DNA of 35,049 nucleotides from Clostridiales bacterium (GTDB taxonomy: Bacteria; Bacillota; Clostridia; Christensenellales; Borkfalkiaceae): contig SVIJ01000015.1 in the NCBI GenBank assembly GCA_015069565.1, positions 1 through 35,049 on the forward strand, in the 5' to 3' direction. The position numbers and the translations under genes are program-made. Below the pieces are notes generated by a model. That model was not told the origin of the DNA. It made no database searches and saw only the letters and a program-made list of their open reading frames with translations. Positions within the stretch are counted from its first letter, which is position 1. Every line of letters starts with the position of its first letter. This document shows, piece by piece, positions 15,934 to 23,074 of the stretch.

Positions 15934-16113
15934 TTATAATGCTTTTAATTCAATACGGTATTGATTTCCGCTCGGTAGGCGCATAATCATAGAAGTATCG
16001 CTATCTTGCGTAATTGTAGCGATAAACAAATCGCGTATACCGAGCTTAAGTTCTTGAAAAAGCGTTTTTTCTGTTGGGTTCCATGCTTTTGTGTCTTTGA
16101 TAATTTTTTTCAT
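15934..16113 (-). CDS. 59-residue protein of unknown function, divergent from a tandem-HTH regulator
   Basis: A short gene with start ATG at 16111-16113 and stop at 15934-15936. AAAGGA lies 8 bases upstream of the ATG, a promoter precedes it and a hairpin follows the stop, so it is very likely expressed. The protein begins MKKIIKDTKAWNP and ends with the basic, beta-type stretch MRLPSGNQYRIELKAL. It has no signal peptide, membrane helix or cysteine. I do not recognise it. Its position back-to-back with an HTH regulator, sharing a palindrome, suggests that it is the regulated partner of that protein. Confidence 0.7.
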   Translation of the reverse strand: MKKIIKDTKAWNPTEKTLFQELKLGIRDLFIATITQDSDTSMIMRLPSGNQYRIELKAL

Positions 16114-16172
16114 TGTTTCGTTATATCCTTTTTCTTATTTTTTGAGTCGCGCGCTTGACTCTCTGTATTTAT

Positions 16173-16202
16173 ATTATACATCACGCCTTTGGCAAATTTC
16201 AA
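16173..16202 (-). promoter_or_regulatory. Promoter of the 59-residue gene
   Basis: Leftward -35 TTGAAA (16197-16202), 18 bases, -10 TATAAT (16173-16178). The -35 lies inside the palindrome at 16189-16216. Confidence 0.6.
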
Positions 16203-16216
16203 GTATATTTTGCCAA
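16189..16216. promoter_or_regulatory. Operator-like inverted repeat between the divergent genes
   Basis: Perfect 8-bp arms TTGGCAAA (16189-16196) and TTTGCCAA (16209-16216) separated by 12 bases, a geometry that suits a dimeric HTH repressor. It covers the leftward -35 and lies about 40 bases before the regulator's ATG. Confidence 0.6.
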
Positions 16217-16253
16217 CATCGTAGATAATATTTTGTAGAAAAAGGACTAGTTT

Positions 16254-16697
16254 ATGGATATTTTGTCGAAACTGCCTGATAGATTGCAGGAATTGATGAT
16301 ACAACGGAATATAAAAGCGGTGGATTTGGCGAAGGAAATGGGAATAAGTCCGTCCACGGTTGGACGCTATTTACAGGGAACGAGATTACCGTCTTTTTCT
16401 CATTTTGTAAAGTTGTTGGAGTTTTTTGATTGTTCTGCGGATTTTTTGATGGGTGTGATAGATTATCCGCCTGAGAACGTTCATTATCGTTCCGTTCCGC
16501 CGTTTTCAGAAAGGTTTCGTGCTATTTTGGCTGAATATCAAATGTCGCAATATTCTTTGCACCAAAAAACAAAACTTTCCTATGATAATTTTAATAAATG
16601 GTTAAAGGGAGTCAATAGTCCGTTTTTGGATAATTTGCTCAAGCTTGCCCAAGCGTTTGATTGTTCCGTGGATTATTTGATAGGTCGAGTGATATAA
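16254..16697 (+). CDS. Transcriptional regulator with two tandem XRE-type HTH domains
   Basis: DNA-binding protein of 147 residues. The first HTH (about residues 10-65) has KAVDLAKEMGISPSTVGRYL and the second (about 85-143) has SQYSLHQKTKLSYDNFNKWL. Each ends in the same signature (FDCSADFLMG and FDCSVDYLIG), showing internal duplication of one XRE module. There is no ligand or protease domain. AAAGGA (16241-16246) precedes the ATG by 7 bases. It probably controls itself and the divergent 59-residue gene through the 28-bp palindrome between them. Phage or mobile-element ancestry is possible, but no other phage gene is present. Confidence 0.85.
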   Translation: MDILSKLPDRLQELMIQRNIKAVDLAKEMGISPSTVGRYLQGTRLPSFSHFVKLLEFFDCSADFLMGVIDYPPENVHYRSVPPFSERFRAILAEYQMSQYSLHQKTKLSYDNFNKWLKGVNSPFLDNLLKLAQAFDCSVDYLIGRVI

Positions 16698-16698
16698 G

Positions 16699-16732
16699 AA
16701 AATCGGTTGCTTTTATTGCAACCGATTTTTTT
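16699..16732 (+). terminator. Intrinsic terminator of the tandem-HTH gene
   Basis: Perfect 12-bp stem AAAATCGGTTGC (16699-16710) / GCAACCGATTTT (16718-16729) plus a T-run. Confidence 0.9.
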
Positions 16733-16960
16733 GGCTGAGTATGTAGAAAACTTTTTTTGCGAAGAGCAACGTTTTTGAATGTGGAGCGTTGATGGATATT
16801 GCGCACTCCTAGCCTGACGCGATTGCGCAAAAATGCGAACAATCGCTATTCCGGACGCTCATTACATTCGCTATTCCGTCGCTACGCTCCTTACGCATTG
16901 TAAACAATGCTCCTTACGGTTCCTACGGAACCAAAGGCACGATATGCTTTTGCGAAAAGC
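16733..16960. repeat. Gene-free spacer with short degenerate direct repeats
   Basis: I see no gene here. TCGCTATTCCG occurs twice 25 bases apart (16843, 16868), and GCTCCTTACG twice 23 bases apart (16886, 16909), with a degenerate copy GCTCATTAC at 16857. Two small hairpins are also present, GCATTGT/ACAATGC (16895-16910) and GGTTCC/GGAACC (16918-16932). The origin is unclear. Confidence 0.5.
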
Positions 16961-16998
16961 AAGAAAAACACCCTGCGGGAAAATCCGCAGGGTGTTTT
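16961..16998 (-). terminator. Intrinsic terminator of tRNA-Arg
   Basis: Perfect 14-bp stem (16965-16978 with 16985-16998) around GAAAAT, directly past the tRNA 3' end on the leftward strand and followed there by a U-rich tail. Confidence 0.85.
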
Positions 16999-17000
16999 CC

Positions 17001-17077
<77 letters not shown>

Positions 17078-17110
17078 ATTTTATGTGTTTCGCGCTTCAA
17101 ACGCTTATAT

Positions 17111-17139
17111 AGTATATTGCTTTTTTTCTGTTTTGTCAA
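17111..17139 (-). promoter_or_regulatory. Sigma-A promoter of tRNA-Arg
   Basis: Leftward consensus -35 TTGACA (17134-17139), 17 bases, -10 TATACT (17111-17116), about 34 bases before the mature 5' end. Confidence 0.85.
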
Positions 17140-17204
17140 CTGTTTTTTGTCGCTTTTTTTAGTTTTTTTAATTTTTTCCGCTTTATCCCTTGCCGTTTAT
17201 ATCG

Positions 17205-17936
17205 TTATAAGAATTTTACGTTTTCTAAACCTTCGACGCCGTCGGGGATTTGGTCGGTTACGACAAAGTCGTATTCGGCAAGGTCGGCAAGCTTGTACGT
17301 GCCGTGCGCGCCAAATTTCGTGTGGTCAATCACGAGTACGCGCATCTTGCTCTTTTTGAACGCCATCCGCTTTAATTCCTTTTGGTCGAGCGAACGCTCG
17401 TATGCCGCGCCGTCTTGTACCGAAGCGCATGATGAAAGCATTAAATCAAACGAAAAATCGCTCAGCTGCCGCGTCGTCCAGCTGCCCGTTGCCGAAATCG
17501 TGTTGTACGCCACGTTGCCGCCAAGCAAAATTAAATTGATGTTAGGCTTTTTCGAAAGCTGAATTGCCGTTTGCAGGTTGTTCGTCACCACCGTTTTGTG
17601 GTTCAAATCCATGCGCTCCGCAAGCGCCAAAGCGGTGGAAGAGCTGTCGATGAACACCGACTTGAAATACGGAATGTGCGGCAATGCCTTGGTTGCCGCC
17701 TTTTCCTTTTCACGCGCGTTTTTTTCCATTCGGAAGAAAATAGATATTTCTTCCGAGTTTTCGGGAAGAAGCGCGCCGCCGTGCGTCCTTTCAATCAGAC
17801 CCATGCTCTCCATCTGCGCCAAATCCCGACGAATCGTCGCTTCGCTGACGTATAATTTTCTCGCCAGCTCCGCTACGTTTGCGCTCTTGTTTTCTTTCAG
17901 CGCCTGTAAAATGGCGTTTTGTCTTTCGTTTTGCAT
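17205..17936 (-). CDS. DeoR-family transcriptional regulator, probable rhamnose/BMC repressor
   Basis: The 243-residue protein has the DeoR-family N-terminal winged helix (about 6-57: VAELARKLYVSEATIRRDL, then ERTHGGAL) and a C-terminal sugar-phosphate sensor domain of the ribose-5-phosphate-isomerase-like fold (VFIDSSSTALALAERM, LLGGNVAYNTISATG, VLVIDHTKFG). DeoR proteins usually repress sugar operons and are released by a phosphorylated intermediate. It is divergent from rhaB across a 192-base region with matching operator-like blocks in both leaders. Rhamnulose-1-phosphate or a downstream triose phosphate is the likely inducer, by inference. No convincing terminator follows the stop. Confidence 0.9.
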   Translation of the reverse strand: MQNERQNAILQALKENKSANVAELARKLYVSEATIRRDLAQMESMGLIERTHGGALLPENSEEISIFFRMEKNAREKEKAATKALPHIPYFKSVFIDSSSTALALAERMDLNHKTVVTNNLQTAIQLSKKPNINLILLGGNVAYNTISATGSWTTRQLSDFSFDLMLSSCASVQDGAAYERSLDQKELKRMAFKKSKMRVLVIDHTKFGAHGTYKLADLAEYDFVVTDQIPDGVEGLENVKFL

Positions 17937-17951
17937 ACCGTTTTCTCTCCG

Positions 17952-17978
17952 TTTTGCGTATTTTATGCGCGTTTATGC
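17952..17978. promoter_or_regulatory. Operator-like block in the deoR leader
   Basis: Read on the minus strand, this 27-base block (GCATAAACGCGCAT..., ending ACGCAAAA) nearly matches the 26-base block in the rhaB leader at 18089-18114. Similar (A/C)GC-AAA elements recur about every 10 bases, as expected for a regulator binding one DNA face. Confidence 0.5.
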
Positions 17979-17992
17979 TCATTTGTGTTTAT

Positions 17993-18021
17993 ATTGTATC
18001 ACAAAAATGTTTTTTTGTCAA
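17993..18021 (-). promoter_or_regulatory. Sigma-A promoter of the deoR-family gene
   Basis: Leftward consensus -35 TTGACA (18016-18021), 17 bases, -10 TACAAT (17993-17998). Confidence 0.82.
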
Positions 18022-18036
18022 TCTTTCAAACATATA

Positions 18037-18065
18037 TAGACAAAAATTGTTTTATATGATATAAT
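18037..18065 (+). promoter_or_regulatory. Sigma-A promoter of the rhaB/BMC operon
   Basis: -35 TAGACA (18037-18042), 17 bases, extended -10 TGATATAAT (hexamer 18060-18065). It is the only clear promoter I find facing the whole rha-BMC gene set. Confidence 0.8.
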
Positions 18066-18088
18066 CATATCGAAGAAATATGAAATGC

Positions 18089-18114
18089 GCACAAACGCGC
18101 AAAAACACGCAAAA
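18089..18114. promoter_or_regulatory. Operator-like block in the rhaB leader
   Basis: GCACAAACGCGC followed by two more CGCAAAA elements; inverted counterpart of the block at 17952-17978. It lies downstream of the predicted transcript start, where a bound repressor would block elongation. Confidence 0.5.
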
Positions 18115-18128
18115 AGGCGGGCGAGAAA

Positions 18129-19511
18129 ATGAAGTATTATTTGGCAATCGACATCGGTGCATCCTCGGGCAGACATATCCTTTCCTATCTTCAAGACGGA
18201 AAGATGGTGACGGAAGAAATTTACCGTTTCCAAAACGGCCCTGAAACGCTGACGGCGTACGATGGTAAGGAACACCTGATGTGGACGCACGAGCGTCTGT
18301 TTACGGAAATCCTGAACGGCTTGAAGAAGGCGGGCGAGCTTGGCAAGATTCCTGCATCGGTGGGCATTGATACGTGGGGGGTGGATTATGCGCTTCTCGA
18401 TGAAAACGATCAAGCGATCGGCGGCACGTATTGCTACCGCGACGGAAGAACGGAAGCAACGATCCCTGCGGTGCATTCGGTGATCCCGTTTGCAGAGCTG
18501 TATGAAAGAACGGGGATTCAGTTTGCTACGTTCAACACGGTTTACCAGCTTCTCGACGACGTGAAGAGCGGGCGTATGGCAAAGGCGAAATCCTTCTTGA
18601 TGCTGCCCGATTATTTCCATTTCCGTTTGACGGGCGTGAAGAAACAGGAATACACGAACGCAACGACCACGGGTATGGTCAACACAAAGACCCGCACGTG
18701 GGATACTGAGATTTTGGAAAAGCTCGGCTATAAGAAAGAGCTCTTCGGCGAGCTTTCGCAGCCCGGTACGGTGGTGGGCGAGTTCACCGACGAAGTGGCG
18801 GCGTACGTTGGCTACAAGGCGAAGGTCGTTCTTCCTGCAACGCACGACACCGCAAGCGCGGTGCTTGCCGCTCCTTTGAGCGGACAAACCCCGTATATTT
18901 CCAGCGGTACTTGGTCGCTCCTTGGCGTGGAACAAAATTACGCGCATACGACGCAGGCGGCAAGAGAAGCAGGCTACTCCAACGAAGGCAGTGTGAAAGG
19001 GCAGTACCGTTTGCAAATCAACATTATGGGGCTTTGGATGATTCAACAGGTTCGTCACGAGCTGAACGACGCGTACAGCTTCCCGCAGCTTGCGGACATG
19101 GCGCGCGAGAACCCTGTGGACGATGAAATCAACGTTAACGATCAAAAGTTCCTTGCACCTGAAAGCATGATTGATGCGATCAACGAGAGCGTGGGCAGAA
19201 AGCTTTCGGTTGGCGAGATGGCGTACGTGATTTATAACAACCTTGCTCGGTATTACGATCTTTCGTTGAAAGCGCTGGAAGAAGTGACGGGCGAAAAGTA
19301 TTCGACCTTGAACATCATCGGCGGCGGTAGTAAGAACGGGCTTTTGAACGAGTTGACCGCAAAATACACGGGCAAGCAGATTATCACAGGCCCTTCGGAA
19401 GGCACGGCGATCGGGAATCTCATGATGCAGATGGTGGGCATGGGTGACCTTTCGGGCGTAGCCGAAGGTAGAGAATATATCAAGCGTTCGTTCGACATCG
19501 CGGAATTGTAA
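18129..19511 (+). CDS. rhaB: Rhamnulokinase
   Basis: Phosphorylates L-rhamnulose to L-rhamnulose-1-phosphate with ATP in the cytoplasm. This is a 460-residue FGGY-family kinase with the rhamnulokinase-type N-terminal phosphate loop DIGASSGRH (8-16), GIDTWGVDYALLD (sugar site), LPATHDTASAV and the C-terminal adenosine motif IIGGGSKNGLLN. Length is close to the E. coli enzyme (about 489). Fuculokinase is the main alternative, but the adjacent rhamnose isomerase supports rhamnulose. It is the first gene after the operon promoter. The SD region (GGCGGGCGAG) is unusually weak compared with the later genes. Confidence 0.92.
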   Translation: MKYYLAIDIGASSGRHILSYLQDGKMVTEEIYRFQNGPETLTAYDGKEHLMWTHERLFTEILNGLKKAGELGKIPASVGIDTWGVDYALLDENDQAIGGTYCYRDGRTEATIPAVHSVIPFAELYERTGIQFATFNTVYQLLDDVKSGRMAKAKSFLMLPDYFHFRLTGVKKQEYTNATTTGMVNTKTRTWDTEILEKLGYKKELFGELSQPGTVVGEFTDEVAAYVGYKAKVVLPATHDTASAVLAAPLSGQTPYISSGTWSLLGVEQNYAHTTQAAREAGYSNEGSVKGQYRLQINIMGLWMIQQVRHELNDAYSFPQLADMARENPVDDEINVNDQKFLAPESMIDAINESVGRKLSVGEMAYVIYNNLARYYDLSLKALEEVTGEKYSTLNIIGGGSKNGLLNELTAKYTGKQIITGPSEGTAIGNLMMQMVGMGDLSGVAEGREYIKRSFDIAEL

Positions 19512-19566
19512 TCTTGTAATAGTAATGCGCGCGGCGTGCGTGTGAGCGCGCGAAGCGGCAACGAAT

Positions 19567-19746
19567 AAATAAGACATTCCTTCCTGTCGTTTTAAGTGAC
19601 GGCAAGGAGTTCAAAAACAAATAAGGCATCCTTCCCCTGTCATCCTGAGCGACAGCGAAGGATCTCAAAAACAAATAAGGCATCCTTTCCCTGTCATCCT
19701 GAGCGACAGCGAAGGATCTCAAAAAAGCAAAAAATAAATAAGACAT
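19567..19746 (+). repeat. Tandem hairpin repeat between rhaB and rhaA
   Basis: Units begin with AAATAAGACAT or AAATAAGGCAT at 19567, 19619 and 19673, with a final partial copy at 19736 (periods 52, 54, 63). The second and third units contain CTGTCATCCTGAGCGACAGCG and then AAGGATCTC, in which ATCCT can pair with AGGAT and CTGTC with GACAG. The first unit is a decayed copy. Related single copies occur at 26624 and 27779. Confidence 0.75.
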
Positions 19747-19761
19747 AAAGGAGAAAAAATT

Positions 19762-21006
19762 ATGTCCAGATATGAAGAAGCAAAAAAGATCTATGCCAAG
19801 TTTGGCGTAGACACCGAAGCGGCGATGGAGCGTCTTTCCAAGCTTTCCGTCAGTGTTCACTGCTGGCAGGGCGACGACGTTATCGGCTTTGACGGCAGCG
19901 ATTCCCTTTCGGGCGGGATTCAGACGACGGGTAATTACCCTGGCAGAGCAAGAAACCCCGAAGAGCTGTTTGCCGATCTTACGACGGCGTTCAAGTTGAT
20001 GCCTGGTAAGAAGCGCGTAAACGTACACGCATGCTATGCGATCCTTGGTGAAGACAAGGGCAAGGTAGACCGTGACGCTTACGAATACAAGCACTTCGAA
20101 CCTTGGGTAAAATGGGCGAAGGAAACGGGCTTGGAAGGTGTAGACTTCAACCCCACGTGGTTCTCTCACCCCATGATGAAGGACGGCTTGTCCCTTTCCT
20201 CCCCCGACGAAGAAGTTCGTAAGTTCTGGGTAAACCACGGCAAGGCTTGTATGAAGATTGCGGCGGAAATCGGTAAGGCAATGGGCAGCCCCTGCTGCGT
20301 CAACCTTTGGGTTCCCGACGGAACGAAGGACATCCCTGCGGATCGTCTTGGCCCCCGTCTTCGCTTGAAGAAATCTTTGGACGAAGTTTTGGAAGGCTAC
20401 GATAAGGAATGGGTTATCCCCGCAGTAGAAAGCAAGGTTTTCGGTATCGGTGTAGAAAGCTACACGGTCGGTAGCAACGAGTTCTACCAGAACTACGCGG
20501 CAACGCGCGGCATCTGCTGCTTGCTTGATACGGGGCATTATCATCCCACCGAAGTGGTTTCGGACAAGATTCCTTCGATGCTTGCGTTCTATGATAAGGT
20601 ACAGCTTCACGTATCCCGTCCCGTTCGTTGGGATAGCGACCACGTAATCGTGGTGGACGACGAGCTGAAAGAACTCTCTAAGGAAATCATCCGCAACGAT
20701 GCAGACGATAAGGTAATCGTTGCGCTCGATTACTTCGACGCATCCATTAACCGTCTTTGCGCTTGGGTGACGGGCGTTCGCTCGATGCAAAAGGCGTTGC
20801 TCTCGGCAATCCTGCAACCGTATGCAGAAATGAAGAAGCTTCAAGACGAAGGCAACTTCACGAAGGTCTTCTATATGCACGAAAGAGTGAAATACCTTCC
20901 TTTCACCGACGTTTGGGATGAATATCTCAGCCGTCAGGGTCTGAAAGAAGACTGGTGGGATGAAGTGGAAAAATTTGAAAAAGAAGTAATCGCAAAGAGA
21001 GTATAA
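19762..21006 (+). CDS. rhaA: L-rhamnose isomerase
   Basis: Interconverts L-rhamnose and L-rhamnulose, metal-dependent TIM-barrel enzyme. The 414-residue protein matches the E. coli enzyme (419) throughout: SVHCWQGDDVIGFDG near the N-terminus, GIQTTGNYPGRARN, GVDFNPTWFSHP, AVESKVFGIGVESYTVGSNE, LLDTGHYHPTEVVSDK, HVSRPVRWDSDHV and LDYFDASINRL. These include the metal-binding Glu, Asp and His residues. AAAGGAG (19747-19753) precedes the ATG by 8 bases. It starts the rhamnose route with rhaB and is separated from it by the tandem hairpin repeat. Confidence 0.97.
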   Translation: MSRYEEAKKIYAKFGVDTEAAMERLSKLSVSVHCWQGDDVIGFDGSDSLSGGIQTTGNYPGRARNPEELFADLTTAFKLMPGKKRVNVHACYAILGEDKGKVDRDAYEYKHFEPWVKWAKETGLEGVDFNPTWFSHPMMKDGLSLSSPDEEVRKFWVNHGKACMKIAAEIGKAMGSPCCVNLWVPDGTKDIPADRLGPRLRLKKSLDEVLEGYDKEWVIPAVESKVFGIGVESYTVGSNEFYQNYAATRGICCLLDTGHYHPTEVVSDKIPSMLAFYDKVQLHVSRPVRWDSDHVIVVDDELKELSKEIIRNDADDKVIVALDYFDASINRLCAWVTGVRSMQKALLSAILQPYAEMKKLQDEGNFTKVFYMHERVKYLPFTDVWDEYLSRQGLKEDWWDEVEKFEKEVIAKRV

Positions 21007-21015
21007 GGAGTAGCT

Positions 21016-22206
21016 ATGAAAATTTTAGTCGTAAACGCAGGCAGCTCGTCGCTGAAATATCAGCTCTTTGATATGGACAACGGCGACGTGCTTGCAAAGG
21101 GGCTTTGCGAACGCATCGGCATCGACGGCGCGATCACGCACAAATGCCCTGGAAAGCCCGACCACAAGGTGGATGCGGACTTCCCCAACCACAAGGCGGC
21201 AATCGAGCTCGTGCTCTCGCTCTTGACGGATAAGGAGCTCGGCGTTATCCGTTCGGTGGACGAGATCGGCGCAGTGGGGCATAGATTTGCGCACGGCGGC
21301 GAAAAGCTCCGTCAGTCTTCCGTGCTCGGCGATGAAGAAATCAAGTATTTGGAAAGCATTGTAGAGCTCAACCCCTTGCACGGTCCCCCCGCAATCAGCG
21401 GCTTCAAGGCTTGCAAGGAAGTAATGCCTTCCATCAAGCACGTAGGGGTGTTCGACACGTCCTACTACGCAACGATTGAAGACTACGCTTACATCTATCC
21501 CATTCCCTACGAGCTGTACGAAGAATACAAAATCCGTCGCTATGGCTTCCACGGCACGTCGCACAGATACGTTGCGGCAAAGGCTGCGGAAATGCTCGGC
21601 AAGAAGGATGCGAAGATCATCACCTGCCACCTTGGCAACGGCTCTTCGATCACGGCGACGATGAACGGGAAGTCGGTGGATACGTCGATGGGCTTCACGC
21701 CGCAGGACGGCGTTCCCATGGGTACGCGTAGCGGTGCGCTCGATCCCACCGTGCCTTCCTTCATCATGAAGAAGCTCGGCATCGGCGCGGAAGAAGTGGA
21801 TAAGATCTTGAACTCGAAATCGGGCTTGCTCGGCGTATCGGGCGTTTCCAGCGACTGCCGCGACGTATGCGCGGCGGCGGACAAAGGGGAATACCGTTCC
21901 CAGCTCGCTTTGAAGATTTTGGTGCATCACATCAAGAAGATCATCGGCTCTTACGTAGCGGAAATGAACGGCTTGGATGCGCTTGTCTTTACGGCAGGCA
22001 TCGGTGAAAACGATAGGGGCTTGCGCGCAAACGTTTGTCGCGAAATGTCCTATCTTGGCATCGAGATGGACGAAGAAGTGAACGCTACCTGCCCCCGCGG
22101 CGAAGACGTAGACGTCAGCGCGAAGGGCGCGAAGGTAAAGACGTTCGTCATTCCCACCAACGAAGAGTATATGATTGCTCTGGATACCATGAACTTGGTG
22201 AAGTAA
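21016..22206 (+). CDS. ackA: Acetate/propionate kinase
   Basis: Converts acyl-phosphate plus ADP to the acid plus ATP. The 396-residue protein has the ASKHA hallmarks NAGSSSLKYQLFD (N-terminus), GHRFAHGG, FDTSYYATI, FHGTSHRYV, CHLGNGSSITA and FTAGIGEND. Full length, standard for AckA. The SD AAGGAG (21004-21009) overlaps the stop codon of rhaA, indicating tight coupling. Inside a BMC locus it most likely acts on propionyl-phosphate made by PduL, the role of PduW in the B12-type pdu operon. AckA enzymes commonly accept propionate; specificity is not readable here. No encapsulation helix is seen, so it probably works in the cytosol. Confidence 0.95.
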   Translation: MKILVVNAGSSSLKYQLFDMDNGDVLAKGLCERIGIDGAITHKCPGKPDHKVDADFPNHKAAIELVLSLLTDKELGVIRSVDEIGAVGHRFAHGGEKLRQSSVLGDEEIKYLESIVELNPLHGPPAISGFKACKEVMPSIKHVGVFDTSYYATIEDYAYIYPIPYELYEEYKIRRYGFHGTSHRYVAAKAAEMLGKKDAKIITCHLGNGSSITATMNGKSVDTSMGFTPQDGVPMGTRSGALDPTVPSFIMKKLGIGAEEVDKILNSKSGLLGVSGVSSDCRDVCAAADKGEYRSQLALKILVHHIKKIIGSYVAEMNGLDALVFTAGIGENDRGLRANVCREMSYLGIEMDEEVNATCPRGEDVDVSAKGAKVKTFVIPTNEEYMIALDTMNLVK

Positions 22207-22231
22207 TTCGCCGATCAAATAATGGTTGCTA

Positions 22232-22284
22232 ACAAAACATAAAAAAATAAAAATAAAAAATATATAAAAAGGAAGTAAAAAACT
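22232..22284 (+). promoter_or_regulatory. A-rich leader before the aldolase gene
   Basis: About 50 bases almost free of G and C, ending in AAGGAAG near the ATG. Similar leaders precede the two identical shell genes (26667-26716, 27305-27358). It probably keeps the ribosome-binding site unstructured. No -35 element is seen. Confidence 0.4.
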
Positions 22285-23031
22285 ATGAAATCACCTTTTG
22301 AAATCAAGAAGGAAATTTGCGAAGTCGGTCATAAGCTTTGGCTCAAAGGTTTCGTGGCTGCAAACGACGGTAATATCTCCGTAAAGATCAATGATCACGA
22401 ATATTACTGCACGCCTACGGGTGTTTCCAAGGGCTCCTTGACCCCCGACATGATCATCAAAGTAGACGAAAACGGTAAGAAGCTCGAAGGTAAGCTCAAC
22501 CCTTCGTCGGAAATCAAGATGCACATGAGAGTGTATCAGAAGCGTCCTGACGTGACGGCAGTTGTACACGCGCATCCCCCTGTTGCTACGGCATTCACGG
22601 TTGCGGACATTGACCTTGATCAGTACATTCTTCCCGAAGCAGTACTTACGATCGGCAACGTTCCCACCTGCGACTACGGTACGCCTTCCACGATGGAAAT
22701 TCCCGATTCGCTCGATCCGTACCTTCAAAACCACGACGCGTTCTTGCTTCGCAACCACGGTGCGCTCACGGTTGGCTGCAACCTGAACAAGGCGTTCTTC
22801 GTTATGGAAGAAGTAGAGTTCAACGCGGTAATCTGCAAGCACGCTATGGACCTTGGCGCTGTTCACGAAATCTCCAACGATCAGCTTAAAAAGCTCATGG
22901 ATTTGAGAAAGGCAATGAACCTTCCCGGCAGACACCCTGGTATCGACTACGGTGAAGAAGAATGCTGCGGTAGCAAGGATCAGCTTGTTGCGGACATCAC
23001 CCGCAAGGTTTTGGCGGCTCTCGGCAAATAA
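22285..23031 (+). CDS. Class II aldolase (rhamnulose/fuculose-1-phosphate aldolase) with C-terminal encapsulation helix
   Basis: Splits L-rhamnulose-1-phosphate (or L-fuculose-1-phosphate) into DHAP and L-lactaldehyde. The class II aldolase/adducin domain shows GNISVKIND, the catalytic Glu in PSSEIKMH, the zinc ligands VHAHPP and LRNHGALTVG. The core ends near residue 217 (GRHPG). A Gly/Glu/Cys linker follows and then a terminal amphipathic helix, KDQLVADITRKVLAALGK, which looks like the helices on the BMC enzymes below. At 248 residues it is longer than FucA (about 215) and shaped like the aldolases of Grp-type BMC loci. With rhaA and rhaB as neighbours, rhamnulose-1-phosphate is the expected substrate. 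Confidence 0.9.
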   Translation: MKSPFEIKKEICEVGHKLWLKGFVAANDGNISVKINDHEYYCTPTGVSKGSLTPDMIIKVDENGKKLEGKLNPSSEIKMHMRVYQKRPDVTAVVHAHPPVATAFTVADIDLDQYILPEAVLTIGNVPTCDYGTPSTMEIPDSLDPYLQNHDAFLLRNHGALTVGCNLNKAFFVMEEVEFNAVICKHAMDLGAVHEISNDQLKKLMDLRKAMNLPGRHPGIDYGEEECCGSKDQLVADITRKVLAALGK

Positions 23032-23074
23032 GTCGGCGCAAGTAAATAAGATTATAGAACAAGGAGTTTGAATT

